Shown: in pieces, positions 13,811-30,534 of the stretch | How the letters are laid out: every line of letters begins with the position of its first letter | Position numbering within the stretch: the stretch's first letter is position 1 | Assembly: GCA_964006375.1 (NCBI GenBank) | Contig: OZ023262.1 | Location: forward strand, 48,723,025-48,787,024 | Source: Tillus elongatus | Taxonomy: Eukaryota; Arthropoda; Insecta; Coleoptera; Cleridae | DNA: 64,000 nucleotides | Reading direction: 5' to 3' | Notes under the pieces: generated by a model | Databases searched by the model: none | Seen by the model: only the letters and a program-made list of their open reading frames with translations | Told to the model about the DNA's origin: nothing | Translations under genes and position numbers: made by a program

Positions 13811-13930
13811 ATAAGCAAAGACGCAGGTATTCAGTAGATAATCAGAAAGTCTTCAAAGTTACACAAGGTGCAAGCAAAGACGCAGGTATTTAGTAGATAA
13901 TCACAAAATCTTAAAAGTTATACAAGGTGA
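13811..13930. repeat. Tandem duplication of ~61 bp
   Basis: agcaaagacgcaggtatt...gtagataatca...acaaggtg occurs twice in a row with a few differences. Confidence 0.85.
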
Positions 13931-14181
13931 CTACAAGTATCGTCAAAAGTTTTGAGTCCAAAAATATAGAATAACTTAATGTTTTTTAAATAAACCCAGC
14001 CATTTTTTTTTTTTTAATTTCGTTGGACTGCCTGGCAAAAAAGGGGGCAAGTTTATGTTTACATCCCTATACCTAAATGTGAAAGTTTTTATGTTACTAG
14101 CGATTTTTTTCCGAGATTTATACAATTAATAAATTGGCCATGAGAACAGATTGTAAAAAAATTGTCACAGGGTTGTCAAAG

Positions 14182-15699
14182 CAGGGCACCCAGCAGAAAT
14201 CAAAAATCAAATTCCCTGACATTTCCAGGCCCCTCAGATGATGTTTTTATAAACGACACACATCTCTGAATACTTTTTTCAACAAAATAAATAAAAGTTC
14301 TGAACAAAAATTTGTTCAAGACAGGTACATTATCAATAACACAAATATGCCTAATTCTGTTAAACCAATACAGAAAAGTGGTAACCTTCTACCTCTTGAA
14401 TGACTTGAGTTTATTACACATTTTTGCAGTAACTGCTTAACAAAGTGACACTTATTTTAATCTAAATGAGGGAACCTCGGTGGTTCAGGGGTAAGCACGT
14501 GTGCCTCTGAACCGAAGCATACTGGGTTCGATCCCAGCGTACTCCTTTCACTTTTTCAGTACAAACTGTAACATTAACATCAACCGAGGCTCTGACATTG
14601 TATTTGAGCAAGTTGAATGTCTGCACGTTCCGCCCTTCGGATGGGGCGTAAAGCCGTCGGTCCCGTGTCGATGCGATGTTGGGCACGTTAAAGGCTGGGG
14701 TTCGGCAAAATTCCCAGGATAGTGAGGTGAAACTGCTCCCTGGCGTCGGTGATTGGCCACAGTCGCGGAAATAGGCCGACGTTAAAAGAAACAAAAACAC
14801 ACACACAATCTTAATGAGCCACAAGCATTGGACTAAAAACACGTCTTTTTACTCAACAAAATAAAGTTAAAAAAACAATAGCAATTCACACCTCAAATAT
14901 TTACTATAAAAAAGACCAAGAGAAATCACAACATTAAGATAAGTTAATAGGAATTATTCATACATATTTTCTCAATGTGGTAATTTTAAATATTAAAATT
15001 TCAGTTTTGTATTTTGCATTACCTTTAATGTCTTTTTTCCTCATTTCTAGTTGTGATATTTCTCTGCGTGCCTTATGTTTCATTTTTGCTGATCTTCTTA
15101 TCTCAAGCATTGTCTTCTGATTTTCATCAAGAATTCCTATATATTCATGATATGAATTTTTGATACACTGCCTATGCTTATAGTGGATTTCTATATTTCC
15201 CACCCCTGCTAATTATTTTAAACTCTCATACACATTGCGTTGCGATATTAAAATTTTCAAAATATAAAACTGCCCAATATTTTCACAATAAACACATTCA
15301 CAGTGCAGCTTTACGCCGCCAGTAACTATAATGTATTTTGCATTTTATGCATTCAAGGAAGAACATTCGAAGTGACATGAACGAATGAGACTTGCTTGAG
15401 ATGAAGAATACGCTATATTTATATCAGCGCATGTGACATGCGCTGCGTTTATTGGCGGTTTCAATTAACCACCAGACAGCTGTGGTAGAAAAATATTTAC
15501 GTGAAAGGAATTCATATAATATATATGAAATCAAAATAATAATGAATCTGCTAGTGAGGGAAATTTACAAATACATAATTTACAGGTCTACTGAATAATG
15601 TCCATGACGTTTAAGCGAAATCGCAAATTTGCCTGACATTTCCCTGACATTTTACGGGGCATTTCGGATTCCCTGATTTTTCCCGGTCGCTGGGCAGCC
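14182..15699. mobile_element. hAT-like element, non-autonomous
   Basis: Ends are cagggcacccagc on the left and gctgggcagcc on the right. It is flanked by the 8-bp direct repeat TGTCAAAG (14,174-14,181 and 15,700-15,707), the size hAT elements make. The uninterrupted right TIR of the host transposon confirms the empty site. Inner subterminal words are ccctgacatttcc and its approximate complement. No hAT transposase is recognised; an 81-codon minus frame (14,958-15,203), lysine-rich and probably helical, is of unknown origin. Confidence 0.75.
14470..14807 (+). mobile_element. tRNA-derived SINE, complete
   Basis: A tRNA-like head comes first: A box tggttcaggggtaagc, B box gggttcgatccc. Then a body reads toward ggccaatcaccgacgccagg on the opposite strand. 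The end carries gttaaaagaaacaaaa and a short (CA)n tail. RNA polymerase III would transcribe it; LINE machinery would be needed to move it. It lies inside the hAT-like element. Other copies: 3,671, 21,442 and 59,874. Confidence 0.85.
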
Positions 15700-15829
15700 T
15701 GTCAAAGTAACTAAGTAGTTTAGCCTGCAACACAATCTGTAATTGTGAAGTTATATTAATTGAATAGTTGTCTGACCTGACATGATTATGAGCTATGAAA
15801 CGAAAAAAATACTTACAATGGCAAAAAAC

Positions 15830-16572
15830 TATATTAGGTGTTTAACTGTAGCACCGTTAACGCCCAAACACTTTCTACATATGTGAAGCACTGTCTCTGT
15901 TGGTGCTCTTCGGATACTACTAGGTGCTAAGGACTGAAAGGCAACACGAACTTTTTCTTGGCAATCCTCTTTTGTCACCGGAGGTGTGGAATATACTTCA
16001 TTTTTTATGTAAACACATATGTAAAAATCCACTGGTGTCAAATTTTGAGCGATTCACTCGTCCTCAAATTGCTTTTCCAAGAAGTTATTTACAGAACAGT
16101 TTCCATGGGGTGGTGCTCCATCATATTGGTACCAAAGTTGACGTATCTCTCCATTTAGCAAAGTGTTAAGATACATACTTCTAAACTCATTTAATACTTG
16201 CAAATAAGTTGCACCTAGTAACGATTTAATGTGCAATTATTAATAGTCGGTGAAGTAAAGTTAGATGAACTTACCAGTGAAATTGTTATCATACATTTTT
16301 AACATCACTGTCGAAGTGTTCCGAATTGCACAAAAAACATAAAATGGTCATCTGGTTTGGAAGGATCTCTCTCTGACACTATAGGAATTCGTATCAGACC
16401 AATAATGTGATTTATGCCGGTCAGATAATCAATTTTTTGTGAACTTTGATGCGACAGTCCAAATTACATTATTGAGAAAATTTTCATTCTCTTGGTTCTT
16501 AATTAACATAAACTCGCAGTACCATATCCTTTTTTTATGCGTCAGTCTGTTCTAAATGTTGAATCAAATGTA
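15830..16572 (-). pseudogene. DDE_3 transposase, catalytic half
   Basis: The minus strand reads, with frame breaks: YCEFMLIKNQENENFLNNVI, HKSHYWSDTNSYSV, a YQYDGAPPHG motif carrying the second catalytic Asp (about 16,115), and TPVDFYICVYIKNEVYSTPP for the third acidic position. The C-terminal part follows to 15,830. Family: Tc1/mariner-type DDE_3. The expected WPPRSPD stretch between the 60- and 70-codon frames is damaged. The N-terminal half continues at 17,277 beyond the inserted R1-like fragment. Confidence 0.8.
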
Positions 16573-17276
16573 TGGACGCGGCAGGGTTCCGCAGGGGAGC
16601 GTTCTGTCTCCCTTTCTCTGGTGCCTAGTCGTGGACGGACTGCTGGGGAGGCTCTCGGGAGGGGGGTATGAGGTACAGGGCTATGCGTAAGACATTGTCG
16701 TCATAGTCCGAGGAAAGGTCACACAGTCAGTGTGGGAGCGCATGCAGACTGCACTGAAAGTGGTGGAAGGGTGGACGATTGATCAAGGGCTCGGAGTCAG
16801 CCCCGAGAAAGCAACTGTCATGCCGTTTACGAGGAGGAGGAAGTGCGACAACCACAGAACTCACACTCTATACGGTAGGAGCATTCCAATGGCCTGTGAA
16901 GCTGCTAAATCTTAGCAGAGGACAGCTCAGAAACACAACAGGTCTCCTGACGGGACGCATGGCCGTCAAGAAACACCTGCATAAAATAGGGCGGTTCGAA
17001 GGGGACCTCGCATGCAGGTGGCGAGGGGGGGATCAGCCCAGCACATCTTGTGCGAGTGTAAAGCTCTGGACCGCAAAAGACAACTGATCTACGGTCAGTC
17101 TAGACCGGAGACAGAGCAATATAAAACTTCACCCTACCAATCGCTGTGCAGACTAGTTCAAGGCACAGTGATTTTGGAATGGGTGGGGTAAGACTAAGGG
17201 TACGCACAATCAACCAAAGGTTGCAGTGCTATCGGGGCGGCAAGGCCGCGGACGAGCCCTGAGGGGAAAAAAATGG
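16573..17276 (+). pseudogene. R1/LOA-type ORF2 fragment, internally deleted
   Basis: Closely matches the intact element: 16,573-16,890 corresponds to about 38,226-38,543 and 16,895-17,268 to about 39,667-40,045. Roughly 1.1 kb, from the RT thumb to after RNase H, is missing between. The RT motif YADD reads Tyr-Ala-stop-Asp (TAA at 16,688-16,690), so it is dead. The 3' end has the same sequence as the intact copy plus a short A tract. Flanks atgtatgg and atggcatatgg may be a decayed target duplication. Confidence 0.85.
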
Positions 17277-17645
17277 CATATGGTTTGTAATTATGTTTTT
17301 TCAAGCTGTGTGCATTGAAGATTTCGGATAACCAGGTTCTCTTTCGGCGTCTCTTAACGATGCGTGTGGATTGGCTGTGAAGAAAGCAATATGGTTATTT
17401 CATTTTCTTCGTTGTTTGCAAGCGGCTTGTTTCTTACTGGTTTCGATTTAAAACATCCGAAGCTCTTGCAGCTCTCGATTAATCTCTTCAACATATCTCT
17501 GGTTGGCTTGCTTTAATCGGGATATGTTAAAGCAAAAGTATCACACGCTCTTGTTGCAACTTTATTGCGTTCTCCATAAATAATTAACAAATTTAAGTAG
17601 TCTTCAGTCGTACAACCCAAACGTGCCATAATAAATTGAAAATAC
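17277..17645 (-). pseudogene. DDE_3 transposase, HTH half
   Basis: Minus strand from 17,630: a start region MARLGCTTEDYLNLLIIYGE, then a helix-rich stretch, NEENEI and the second HTH region, ending near KHNYKPY at the insertion point. It is collinear with the piece at 15,830-16,572, in the order normal for this family. At least two frame breaks. Confidence 0.75.
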
Positions 17646-17857
17646 AAAAATATACACAGAAAACTCTATAAGACTTAGCTAGTTTGACAACTCTGTGATA
17701 ATTTTGCTCTGACATTTATTCTCATGGCCAACCCATTACTTGCAGAAATCTCAGAAAACAGCAATTTTCAAGAAAAATCGTCAATAACATAAAAACTGGC
17801 ACATTTAGGTATAGGGATGTAAACACAAACTCGCCCTCTTTTTCGTTTAACGAAATA

Positions 17858-19310
<1,453 letters not shown>

Positions 19311-19329
19311 AAATGGCTGGTTCTATTTA

Positions 19330-21102
19330 AAAAAACTCTCGACGCAGCAAGTGCGTAATGGTAGCGAATTTTCGTAAAAATGTTTTAATTGTAAATATAT
19401 CGTTTTTAAAAGAAGGACATTTGGTTGGCAGTATAACCTATATAGTAGGAACAACGTACCATGTTTCATTAAAATAGCTTTGTTGTTTCAAAAAGTGCAA
19501 ACATTTTTCGAAAATAAACTTAGAAGGTTCCAGAAAAAACTGGTCCGATTTTCCTGTCCAACGAACCTGATCAAGCTACTATCACACCTACCAAGATATA
19601 ATTATAATATATTACAATCAAACAGCTTTGGGACCAAAATTGAAAAGAAATCACCTTTTTTTTACAGAAATTGCTTCAGTAATGCTAGAGTAAATTATAT
19701 TTTTCACAAAAATTCGACAACTTTTTTTACAATAACTTACTAGATTTTTATTATTAATTGCCAACATATCAGACAAATCTTACAAAAAAATGATTTCTAC
19801 GGAAACACTAAAAAAGTTTCTGCGAAAACTTTTCAAATTCAGCCACTACTGGAGAGTTGCCTGTATACGGCAGCTCGATTTTTTCGACGAGTAATACAAA
19901 CGAAAATCTCTCTAAATGCGTCATTTCCATTGGACTCCGCTATCTATATTGGTAAAAACGCCGTATCACAATTTGCGATATGTGTTTGTGATATGAGCCA
20001 AAAACGTGAAAAGTTCCAAAACAATTGAAATAATTCAAAAACGATTATCGATATCAATTTTTTTCCTTGCAAACATGCATTATAATTCGATCGAAAATAC
20101 AAAAAAGCAATAACATAAGGGGTTTCTTCAACAAAAAAAAGTGTGTATAATCAACGACTTGTGGGCCGCTCTGTGATTGTCAAAATAGGTTTATAAGATG
20201 CATCTCGAGAAACCACCCAATCTCTAATTAACGTATATCATTTTTTCTCATATCTTGTCTAATAACGGATATGTTGAGCTTTATCGTAGAAATGTATATG
20301 AGACAAAAACTGAAACTGACCTCGTATATGGGTTTTAGGGCTTCTAGTTCACGGTCATTTGAAGAAATATTTTTTAAATTCATAATTCTCAATAACGATT
20401 TTTTTCTACGCTAATTTGCTCAAATATAGACTATTAAACCATAAACTCTATAGCTGGAACTACTGCCAAAGCATCGAGAGAGGGTCTATTTGAAATTGAT
20501 TTTTGGAAATTATTTTAGTAAATGGTTGATGATGGTTGAAGCTGAAACTTAAGGCTTTGTAAAATATACTTATTATGACATTTATTCTACATAATCAGTA
20601 TTTGTTCCAGATTCGTTGTCTGAAAATTGCAAATTTTGACCTTTTAAATCGCGAATTTGACGTTCTAAGGAAAATTAGAAAATTTTTAAAATATTTTTTC
20701 TGCTATTTCTTGACCTTCTTGCGTCAATAAAACTTAAGCGTTGTGTGTAATACTCAATTGGTTTTGTTAGTCACACGAAATATTTTGTTCTTGTGCTTTC
20801 TTCTGATCACCAGTGGCACCCAATTTTTTTTTCTTTAAATGCCCATAAATTTTTTTCTTTTAACTGACATCTGAATTTCGGCATGTAGGAAGTGTTTGAT
20901 AGTAGAAACGTATGTCCGAAACTTGTTTGTCATATCTCTGTTATTTTCGGATATGCAAAAATTTTCCGAAAGAAAACCCAAAATTTTACCGAAAAAACTG
21001 GTCAGATTTTTCTGGCTTACGAGCTTATCCAAGCCACTTACAAAAGGAAGGTACGTACCAATTTTCATCAAAATCGGCCCATTCTTTTTTTAGTTCTCGG
21101 TA

Positions 21103-21104
<2 letters not shown>
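19330..21104 (+). mobile_element. Family A copy 6, left block and interior
   Basis: Inverted repeat cgacgcagcaagtgcgtaat at 19,341. The interior is longer than in copy 5. It includes aatgcgtcatttccat-ggactccgc (about 19,915-19,940) and the extra 20,290-20,415 segment. It ends gttctcggtacgatat before the AT array. The right block is at 21,795-21,918 after two SINEs. Confidence 0.75.

Positions 21105-21193
<89 letters not shown>
21105..21193. repeat. (AT)n microsatellite
   Basis: Array of family A copy 6, broken by two SINEs on its right side. Confidence 0.98.
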
Positions 21194-21194
<1 letters not shown>

Positions 21195-21204
21195 GTATAT
21201 ACAC

Positions 21205-21405
21205 ACCTCCGTGGCGCAGTGGAACGAGTGTTTGGCTGCTAACGGAGTATCCGGGTTCGATTCCCGATGGCGGCAGTTTCTGTCACTGTGTGTTGGGTGT
21301 GTGTTCGTTGTCTTTTCTATGTAGCCTCCCCCCGCACCAACTGCTCAAAGCTTCTAGACGGGAGGGTGTCATTTATGTGGCGTCATTTATCATTTATCAT
21401 ATAAA
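21205..21405 (+). mobile_element. Second SINE family, tRNA-Ser-like head
   Basis: Head cctccgtggcgcagtgg, with ctgctaa in anticodon-loop position and gggttcgattccc (B box). A short body ends in gtcatttatcatttatcat repeats. The anticodon stem has mismatches, so it is not a working tRNA. It resembles the head at 4,375-4,465 (shared cctccgtggc). Confidence 0.7.
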
Positions 21406-21410
21406 CATAT

Positions 21411-21428
21411 GTGTGTGTGTGTGTGTGT
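21411..21428. repeat. (GT)n tract
   Basis: Tail of the minus-strand SINE that follows. Confidence 0.85.
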
Positions 21429-21441
21429 TTTTTTGTTTCTT

Positions 21442-21777
21442 TAACGTAGGCCTATTTCCGCGACTATGGCCAATCACCGATTCCAGGGAGCAGTTTCACC
21501 TCACTATCCTGGGAATTTTGCCGAACCCCTGCCTTTCTGTAAGGAGGGCAGGGATCTTGAACGTGCCCAACATCGCATGGACACGGGACCGACGGATTTA
21601 CGCCCCCTCCGAATGGCGGAACGTGCAGACATTCAACTTGCTCAAATACAATGCCAGGACCTGGGTTGATGTTAATGTTACAGTTTGTACTGAAAAAGTG
21701 AAAGCAGTACGTTGGGATCGAACCCAGTATCCTTCGGTTCAGAGGCTAACGTTCTTACCCCTGAACCACCGAGGTTC
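21442..21777 (-). mobile_element. tRNA-derived SINE, complete
   Basis: Same family as 14,470. The body comes first (ccgcgactatggccaatc, 21,459); the tRNA-like head is at the right end (gggatcgaacccag at about 21,714; ctgaaccaccgaggttc). Confidence 0.85.
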
Positions 21778-21789
21778 TTATATATAAAC

Positions 21790-21920
21790 ATATAACATAT
21801 AAAAATCGAAACTGCCCCCGGATATGTGCTCTAGGGCGCCTAGTTCGTGGTCATTTTTCAAAATTAACAAGTCGCGATTTTCTCATTAGTGATTTTTTTT
21901 CTTAGGAAATTCACTAAAAG
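21790..21920 (+). mobile_element. Family A copy 6, right block
   Basis: gcccccggatatgtgctcta, gtcgcgattttctcattagtg, then a terminal hairpin with one bulge ending ttcactaaaag. Confidence 0.8.
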
Positions 21921-25995
<4,075 letters not shown>

Positions 25996-26690
25996 TATAA
26001 GTCTACCCACAGCAGTGCCATGTAATCTGATATTTTGACTTGCCAGTATGGTTAGGAACAATAGCTTGCCCCTAGCATTTCTAAAAAGCATTGAATTATG
26101 TATATAAACGACCTAGAAATAAATAATAATCGACGTCACTGTAGTAAGACAAGGTCGATGACAATGCAGTTCTGAGGTTGTGTTGTGAGAAATGTGCTGA
26201 ATATAAAAGTTTGCATGAAGTATTTGTTTTTAATTTCAATGTTTAATAAAACAGCAAGTATTAAGTTATTTATTAATGCATCTTACTACTTAGCAACTAA
26301 GCAATTGTATTTATTTATCTATATGTATAATTAGATTTAGCCTCTAGACAGAGGTATATATAATGTTCTTAAGTTTATTATCATCATTCATTAAAATAGT
26401 GTTTGTTTGCAATCACCTCGTTGAGTTTTTAAATACAGTGTGTTTACATTTTCTTCAGTTTTACCCACATATCTCCTAGTTCCTTAAAATAACTTGTTAC
26501 ATTTCATCTTTTTTAAAATTTCAACTTTGGTTTGCCATGTTGCTAAAATTTTGAAAAGCGAGTACATTAGTAGGTCAATTGAACAAATGGCCCTTTAACA
26601 TAATGATGTTGGAACATCACGACTGTGATTGTCGCAACATTATTTATTGGTACATAAACCTTTAAGATATCGACGTTTCAGATTTATCTG
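25996..26690. other. No recognised gene
   Basis: AT-rich; nothing recognised on either strand. Confidence 0.35.
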
Positions 26691-26699
26691 TTCCTAAAG

Positions 26700-27050
26700 C
26701 TGTAATTCCAGAGCTTAAGCCACCAAATTTGGATGAAGAAGCATCAGAATGCGTCGAGGCCGGTTGGCAGCCTGCAGCATCACAGATTCCCAGCCGTGTT
26801 GTGTAATCTGGGCCCGTAGCCGTGGGCCTGAGCGGGGCACATCTATAAAACTCAGGTTATGGCTCCCTCTAAAAGCAGTCGTCGGTCGCTCTACTCCCAC
26901 AGGACTCATATACCCTTCCTGGGAGGAGCCGGGAGCTGTGTGAGGTCAGGATGGAAGCTGCTATATTTAGACACTGGATACCGGAGTGGTGGATCAGGCA
27001 AGCGTTTCATCAGGTCTGCGATGCACGGTGCTTGTAGATTTTAATTAATT
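26700..27050. other. GC-richer island of unknown origin
   Basis: Clearly less AT-rich than its surroundings between about 26,740 and 27,000, with overlapping short frames on both strands (61-64 codons). It may be a fragment of a retroelement or an exon. No motif recognised. Confidence 0.3.
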
Positions 27051-27119
27051 CGTGTTTAATTTGGTTAAGGGACGGACTGCAATGTTATGTAACATATACG
27101 CATAACGAACTTTTCAGGT

Positions 27120-27600
<481 letters not shown>

Positions 27601-27609
27601 TAACCTGTC

Positions 27610-28437
27610 AAATGATTTTATATTCAAGTAGAGTAAATAATTTGCAGCAACGGTAACAAAGACAGTAAAGGGGTTGAACCAGCCATTGAGGTGAACTGAA
27701 GTTGAACAAGAAGACATAGCAGAATTGGGAGTGTGTCGTCCCTAGAGAACCTTTGATTGGAAAATAGTATTCTCTTGTATTAGCGAATTTGTCGTAAAAC
27801 GAAAGAAAAATTTTTTGGGTGCCACTGGTGATCAGAGTAAAGCACAAGAACAAAACATTATGTGTGATTAACCAAACCAATTGAATATTACATACCGGTT
27901 AAGTTTTGTTGGCGCAAAAAGATCAAGAAGTAGCAGAAAAAATATTTTGAAAATTTTGTGGCGATTTGAAACGTCATATTTTGCAATATTAGGACAACGA
28001 ATTTGAAGCAAATACGGATTTTATCAAAAAAATGTCGTAATAAGTGTGTTTTACCAAGCCTTAAGTTTCAGCTTCAATAATTATTGTCCTTCATTTTACT
28101 AAAATCTTTTCGGAAAATTTCAATATACCCCCTTTCTGATGCTTCGGCGGTAGTTTCCACTATATAGTTAATGGTTTAATAGTCCATATTTTAGCAAATT
28201 TCCGTAGAAAAAATTCGTTATTAAGAAGACCGCGACTTCAAATGAGCGCGAACTAGAACCCCTAAAACCCATATACGGGTTCAGTTTCAGTTTTCACCTG
28301 TTTACACATATACTGGGTGACGCATTTCTACGGTAAAGCTCAATATATCCGTTACTATTAAAGATATGAGAAAAAAGTATATACGTTAATTATACGATGT
28401 CTCGAGCTGTATCTTATAAACCTATTTTGACATATAT
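27610..28437 (-). mobile_element. Family A copy 7, part 1
   Basis: Complement of the copy 6 interior: gggtgccactggtgatcag, ccttaagtttcagcttcaa and gtagtttccactatatag. It includes the extra hairpin segment at 28,190-28,330. It stops at cctattttgacat where a Jockey-like element begins. Confidence 0.7.
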
Positions 28438-28440
28438 TTC

Positions 28441-29738
28441 AACAACACACCACGAGGGCACCACAGCCTAAATACTATCGTACCGTGGGTGTCGACAAGG
28501 AGGAAAGAGGCAACTTGCTAATTCTGGACTTGAAGGTTTGGAGGTTCGGGGGAGAAGGAAAAACATGTGCCGGCAAGGAATTCCACAACTTAGAAGTCAT
28601 CGGGGCAAAAGAGCGGGCATAACAAGATGTTCTATGTCTGGTGACCTGGACAGTAAAAGGGTGCATTCGCTCTGTTCCCCTTGTAGATCTGTTGGGGGCA
28701 GCAGGTGGAGGAACTATGGAAGAAAGCTCCTCTGAGCAGTGCCCCTGCAGATATCTATAAAAGAGAGAGAGAGGTCACCAACGGCACGTCGGTGGGCAAG
28801 GGATGGCAGTTTTTAGGTGAGGGTATGGTCACCAATGATACGTATAGCACTCTTCTGAATGGAGTCCAGGATAGCGAGTGTAGAAGCGGCAGCGGCACCT
28901 CAGATGTGGGAGCAGTATTCGAGGTTTGGCCTTATTTGTGAAGTATATAAGGTATAGAGATTAGCTGGTGAAAAGTATTCGCGAGCCCGGAAGAGGAAAC
29001 CTAATTTCTTAGCAGCTGTTTCTCTGCGTTTGATATGACATGTTGGTGCCAATTGAGATTTCGATCCACAGAAATGCCAACAAGTGAAAAGGACTCATTG
29101 GTTTGAATAACTTGGTTGTTCATTGTGATGGGTCTAGGGCGGGTGTATCTCTTATGTGAAAGAAAGCAAGACTGTGATTCGGTGGGGTTGAATTGTACAA
29201 GATTTCTACTTCCCCAGTCTAATATTTTTTGGAGATCGACGGAGATAGAACCCTCCATGAGTCTGCGATCCTCATCTAATTGGGCTAAAGAGACAGGCTT
29301 AGAATATTGTATATTTGAGTGGAGGGTACTGATGTCCGCGTAACTGTGAACTGGGTTGGATGTGCTAGAGAGGAGGTCATTGATGTGAACAAGAAACAAA
29401 GTAGGGGCTAAAGCTGAACCTTGAGGGACTCGTGCATTAATTGGATACAGTTTAGAGGAATGGCCATCCACGAAAACATAAATGCTCCGGTTCGAGAGGA
29501 AATTAGCTGTCGAGGTACACAGTTTTGGTGGAAGCCCATAGGCGGGAAGTTTATTGAGCACCTCTGCGTGCCAGACCTGGTCGAATGCTTTGGATATGTC
29601 TAGTGCGACAATCTGGGATTCACCAGATCCATAGACTTGTTCCAAGAATGCATGACAAAGGAAAGGGGGTCGGCAGTTGATCTGCGCTGACGGAATCCAT
29701 ACTGCCTGTAGTGGATTAGACTGTGTTTTTCAAACATG
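28441..29738 (-). pseudogene. Jockey-like ORF2 fragment, copy J2
   Basis: The 3' end is at 28,441 (caacaacacaccacgaggg) and the 5' truncation is near 29,738. The minus strand encodes RT from QIVALDISKAFDQVW through GVPQGSALAPTLF-type motifs, with a first G changed to R (ARVPQGSALAP). It continues to DLQKILDWGSRNLVQFNPT and VGISVDRNLNWHQHV. The catalytic box reads YADI instead of YADD (about 29,333), removing an essential Asp; frameshifts follow. Only part of the element is kept compared with 43.5-46.6 kb. It interrupts family A copy 7. Confidence 0.9.
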
Positions 29739-29747
29739 AATTATTTC

Positions 29748-30390
29748 AATCGTTTTGGAACTGTTCACGTTTTTGGCACATATCACAAACACATATCACA
29801 AATTGTGATATGTTTTTAACAATCTACATAGCGGAGTCCCATGGAAATGACGCATTTAGAGAGCTTTTGGTTTGTATTACTCGTCGCAAAAATCGTGCTG
29901 CCGTATACAGGCACTCTCAAAGAGTGGCTGAATTTAAAATATTTTCGCAGAAATGTTTTTAGTATTTTCGTAGAAATCACTTTTCGTACGATTTTTGTGA
30001 TATGTTGGTAATGAATAATAAATGTTTATTAAGTTATTGTAAAAAAAAAGTTGTCGAATTTTTGTGAAAAATATAATTTGATGTAAGATTACTGAAGGCA
30101 ATTTATGTAAGAAAAAATGGTGAATTTTTGTAAAAGAAATTTTCAATTTTTTTTTCAATTTTGGTCTTAAAGCTGTTTGTGAATAATTATATCTTGTCAG
30201 GTGTGTAAATATCTTCAAGAGGTTCGTTGGCCAGGAAAATCGGACCAGTTTTTCTGGAACTTTTAAAGTTTGTTTTCTGAAAATTGTTGTACTTTTTGAA
30301 ACAACAAAGCTATTTTAATGAAATATGGTACATTGTTAGTACTATATGTAGGTTATATTGTCAACCAAATGTCCTTGTAAAAACAAGACC
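29748..30390 (-). mobile_element. Family A copy 7, part 2
   Basis: gaattatttcaat-gttttggaac, gcggagtcccatggaaatga and tgtatacaggca are complements of 19,850-20,035. Versus copy 6, roughly 140 bp between the two parts are absent at the Jockey insertion. Confidence 0.7.
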
Positions 30391-30454
30391 TACTTGACAT
30401 TAAAAATCAACTTAACATTGGGAAAGAATTTTACGGTGTAATGAATAGGTGGCG

Positions 30455-30456
<2 letters not shown>

Positions 30457-30529
<73 letters not shown>
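30457..30529. repeat. (AT)n microsatellite
   Basis: 73 bp, at the 3' edge of the Penelope-like remnant. Confidence 0.98.

Positions 30530-30534
<5 letters not shown>

Larger units (their letters stand above)
14016..17857 (-). mobile_element. Long-TIR DDE_3 transposon, twice interrupted
   Basis: The left end (14,016 on) and the complement of the right end (to about 17,857) align for about 170 bp through gtttacatccctatacctaa, ggccatgaga and tcacag-gttgtcaaa. They bound one Tc1/mariner-like transposon. Its transposase (minus strand) is in two pieces, 17,645-17,277 and 16,572-15,830. Guests are a hAT-like element in the left TIR and a truncated R1-like copy in the gene. Removing them leaves about 1.6 kb, a normal size for this group. 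Confidence 0.8.

Noticed and set aside
14470..14545. tRNA gene (also at 21,205, 21,700, 60,130 and 4,375)
   Set aside because: A and B boxes are present, but each is joined to a repeated body or lies in an element, and the stems are imperfect; these are SINE heads or pseudogenes.
14958..15203. 81-codon minus frame inside the hAT-like element as a transposase domain
   Set aside because: Lysine-rich and helical by eye, but no BED finger, no hAT dimerisation motif and no catalytic residues.
20912..21787. 291-codon plus-strand open frame
   Set aside because: It runs through family A interior, an AT array and two SINEs; no single gene explains it.
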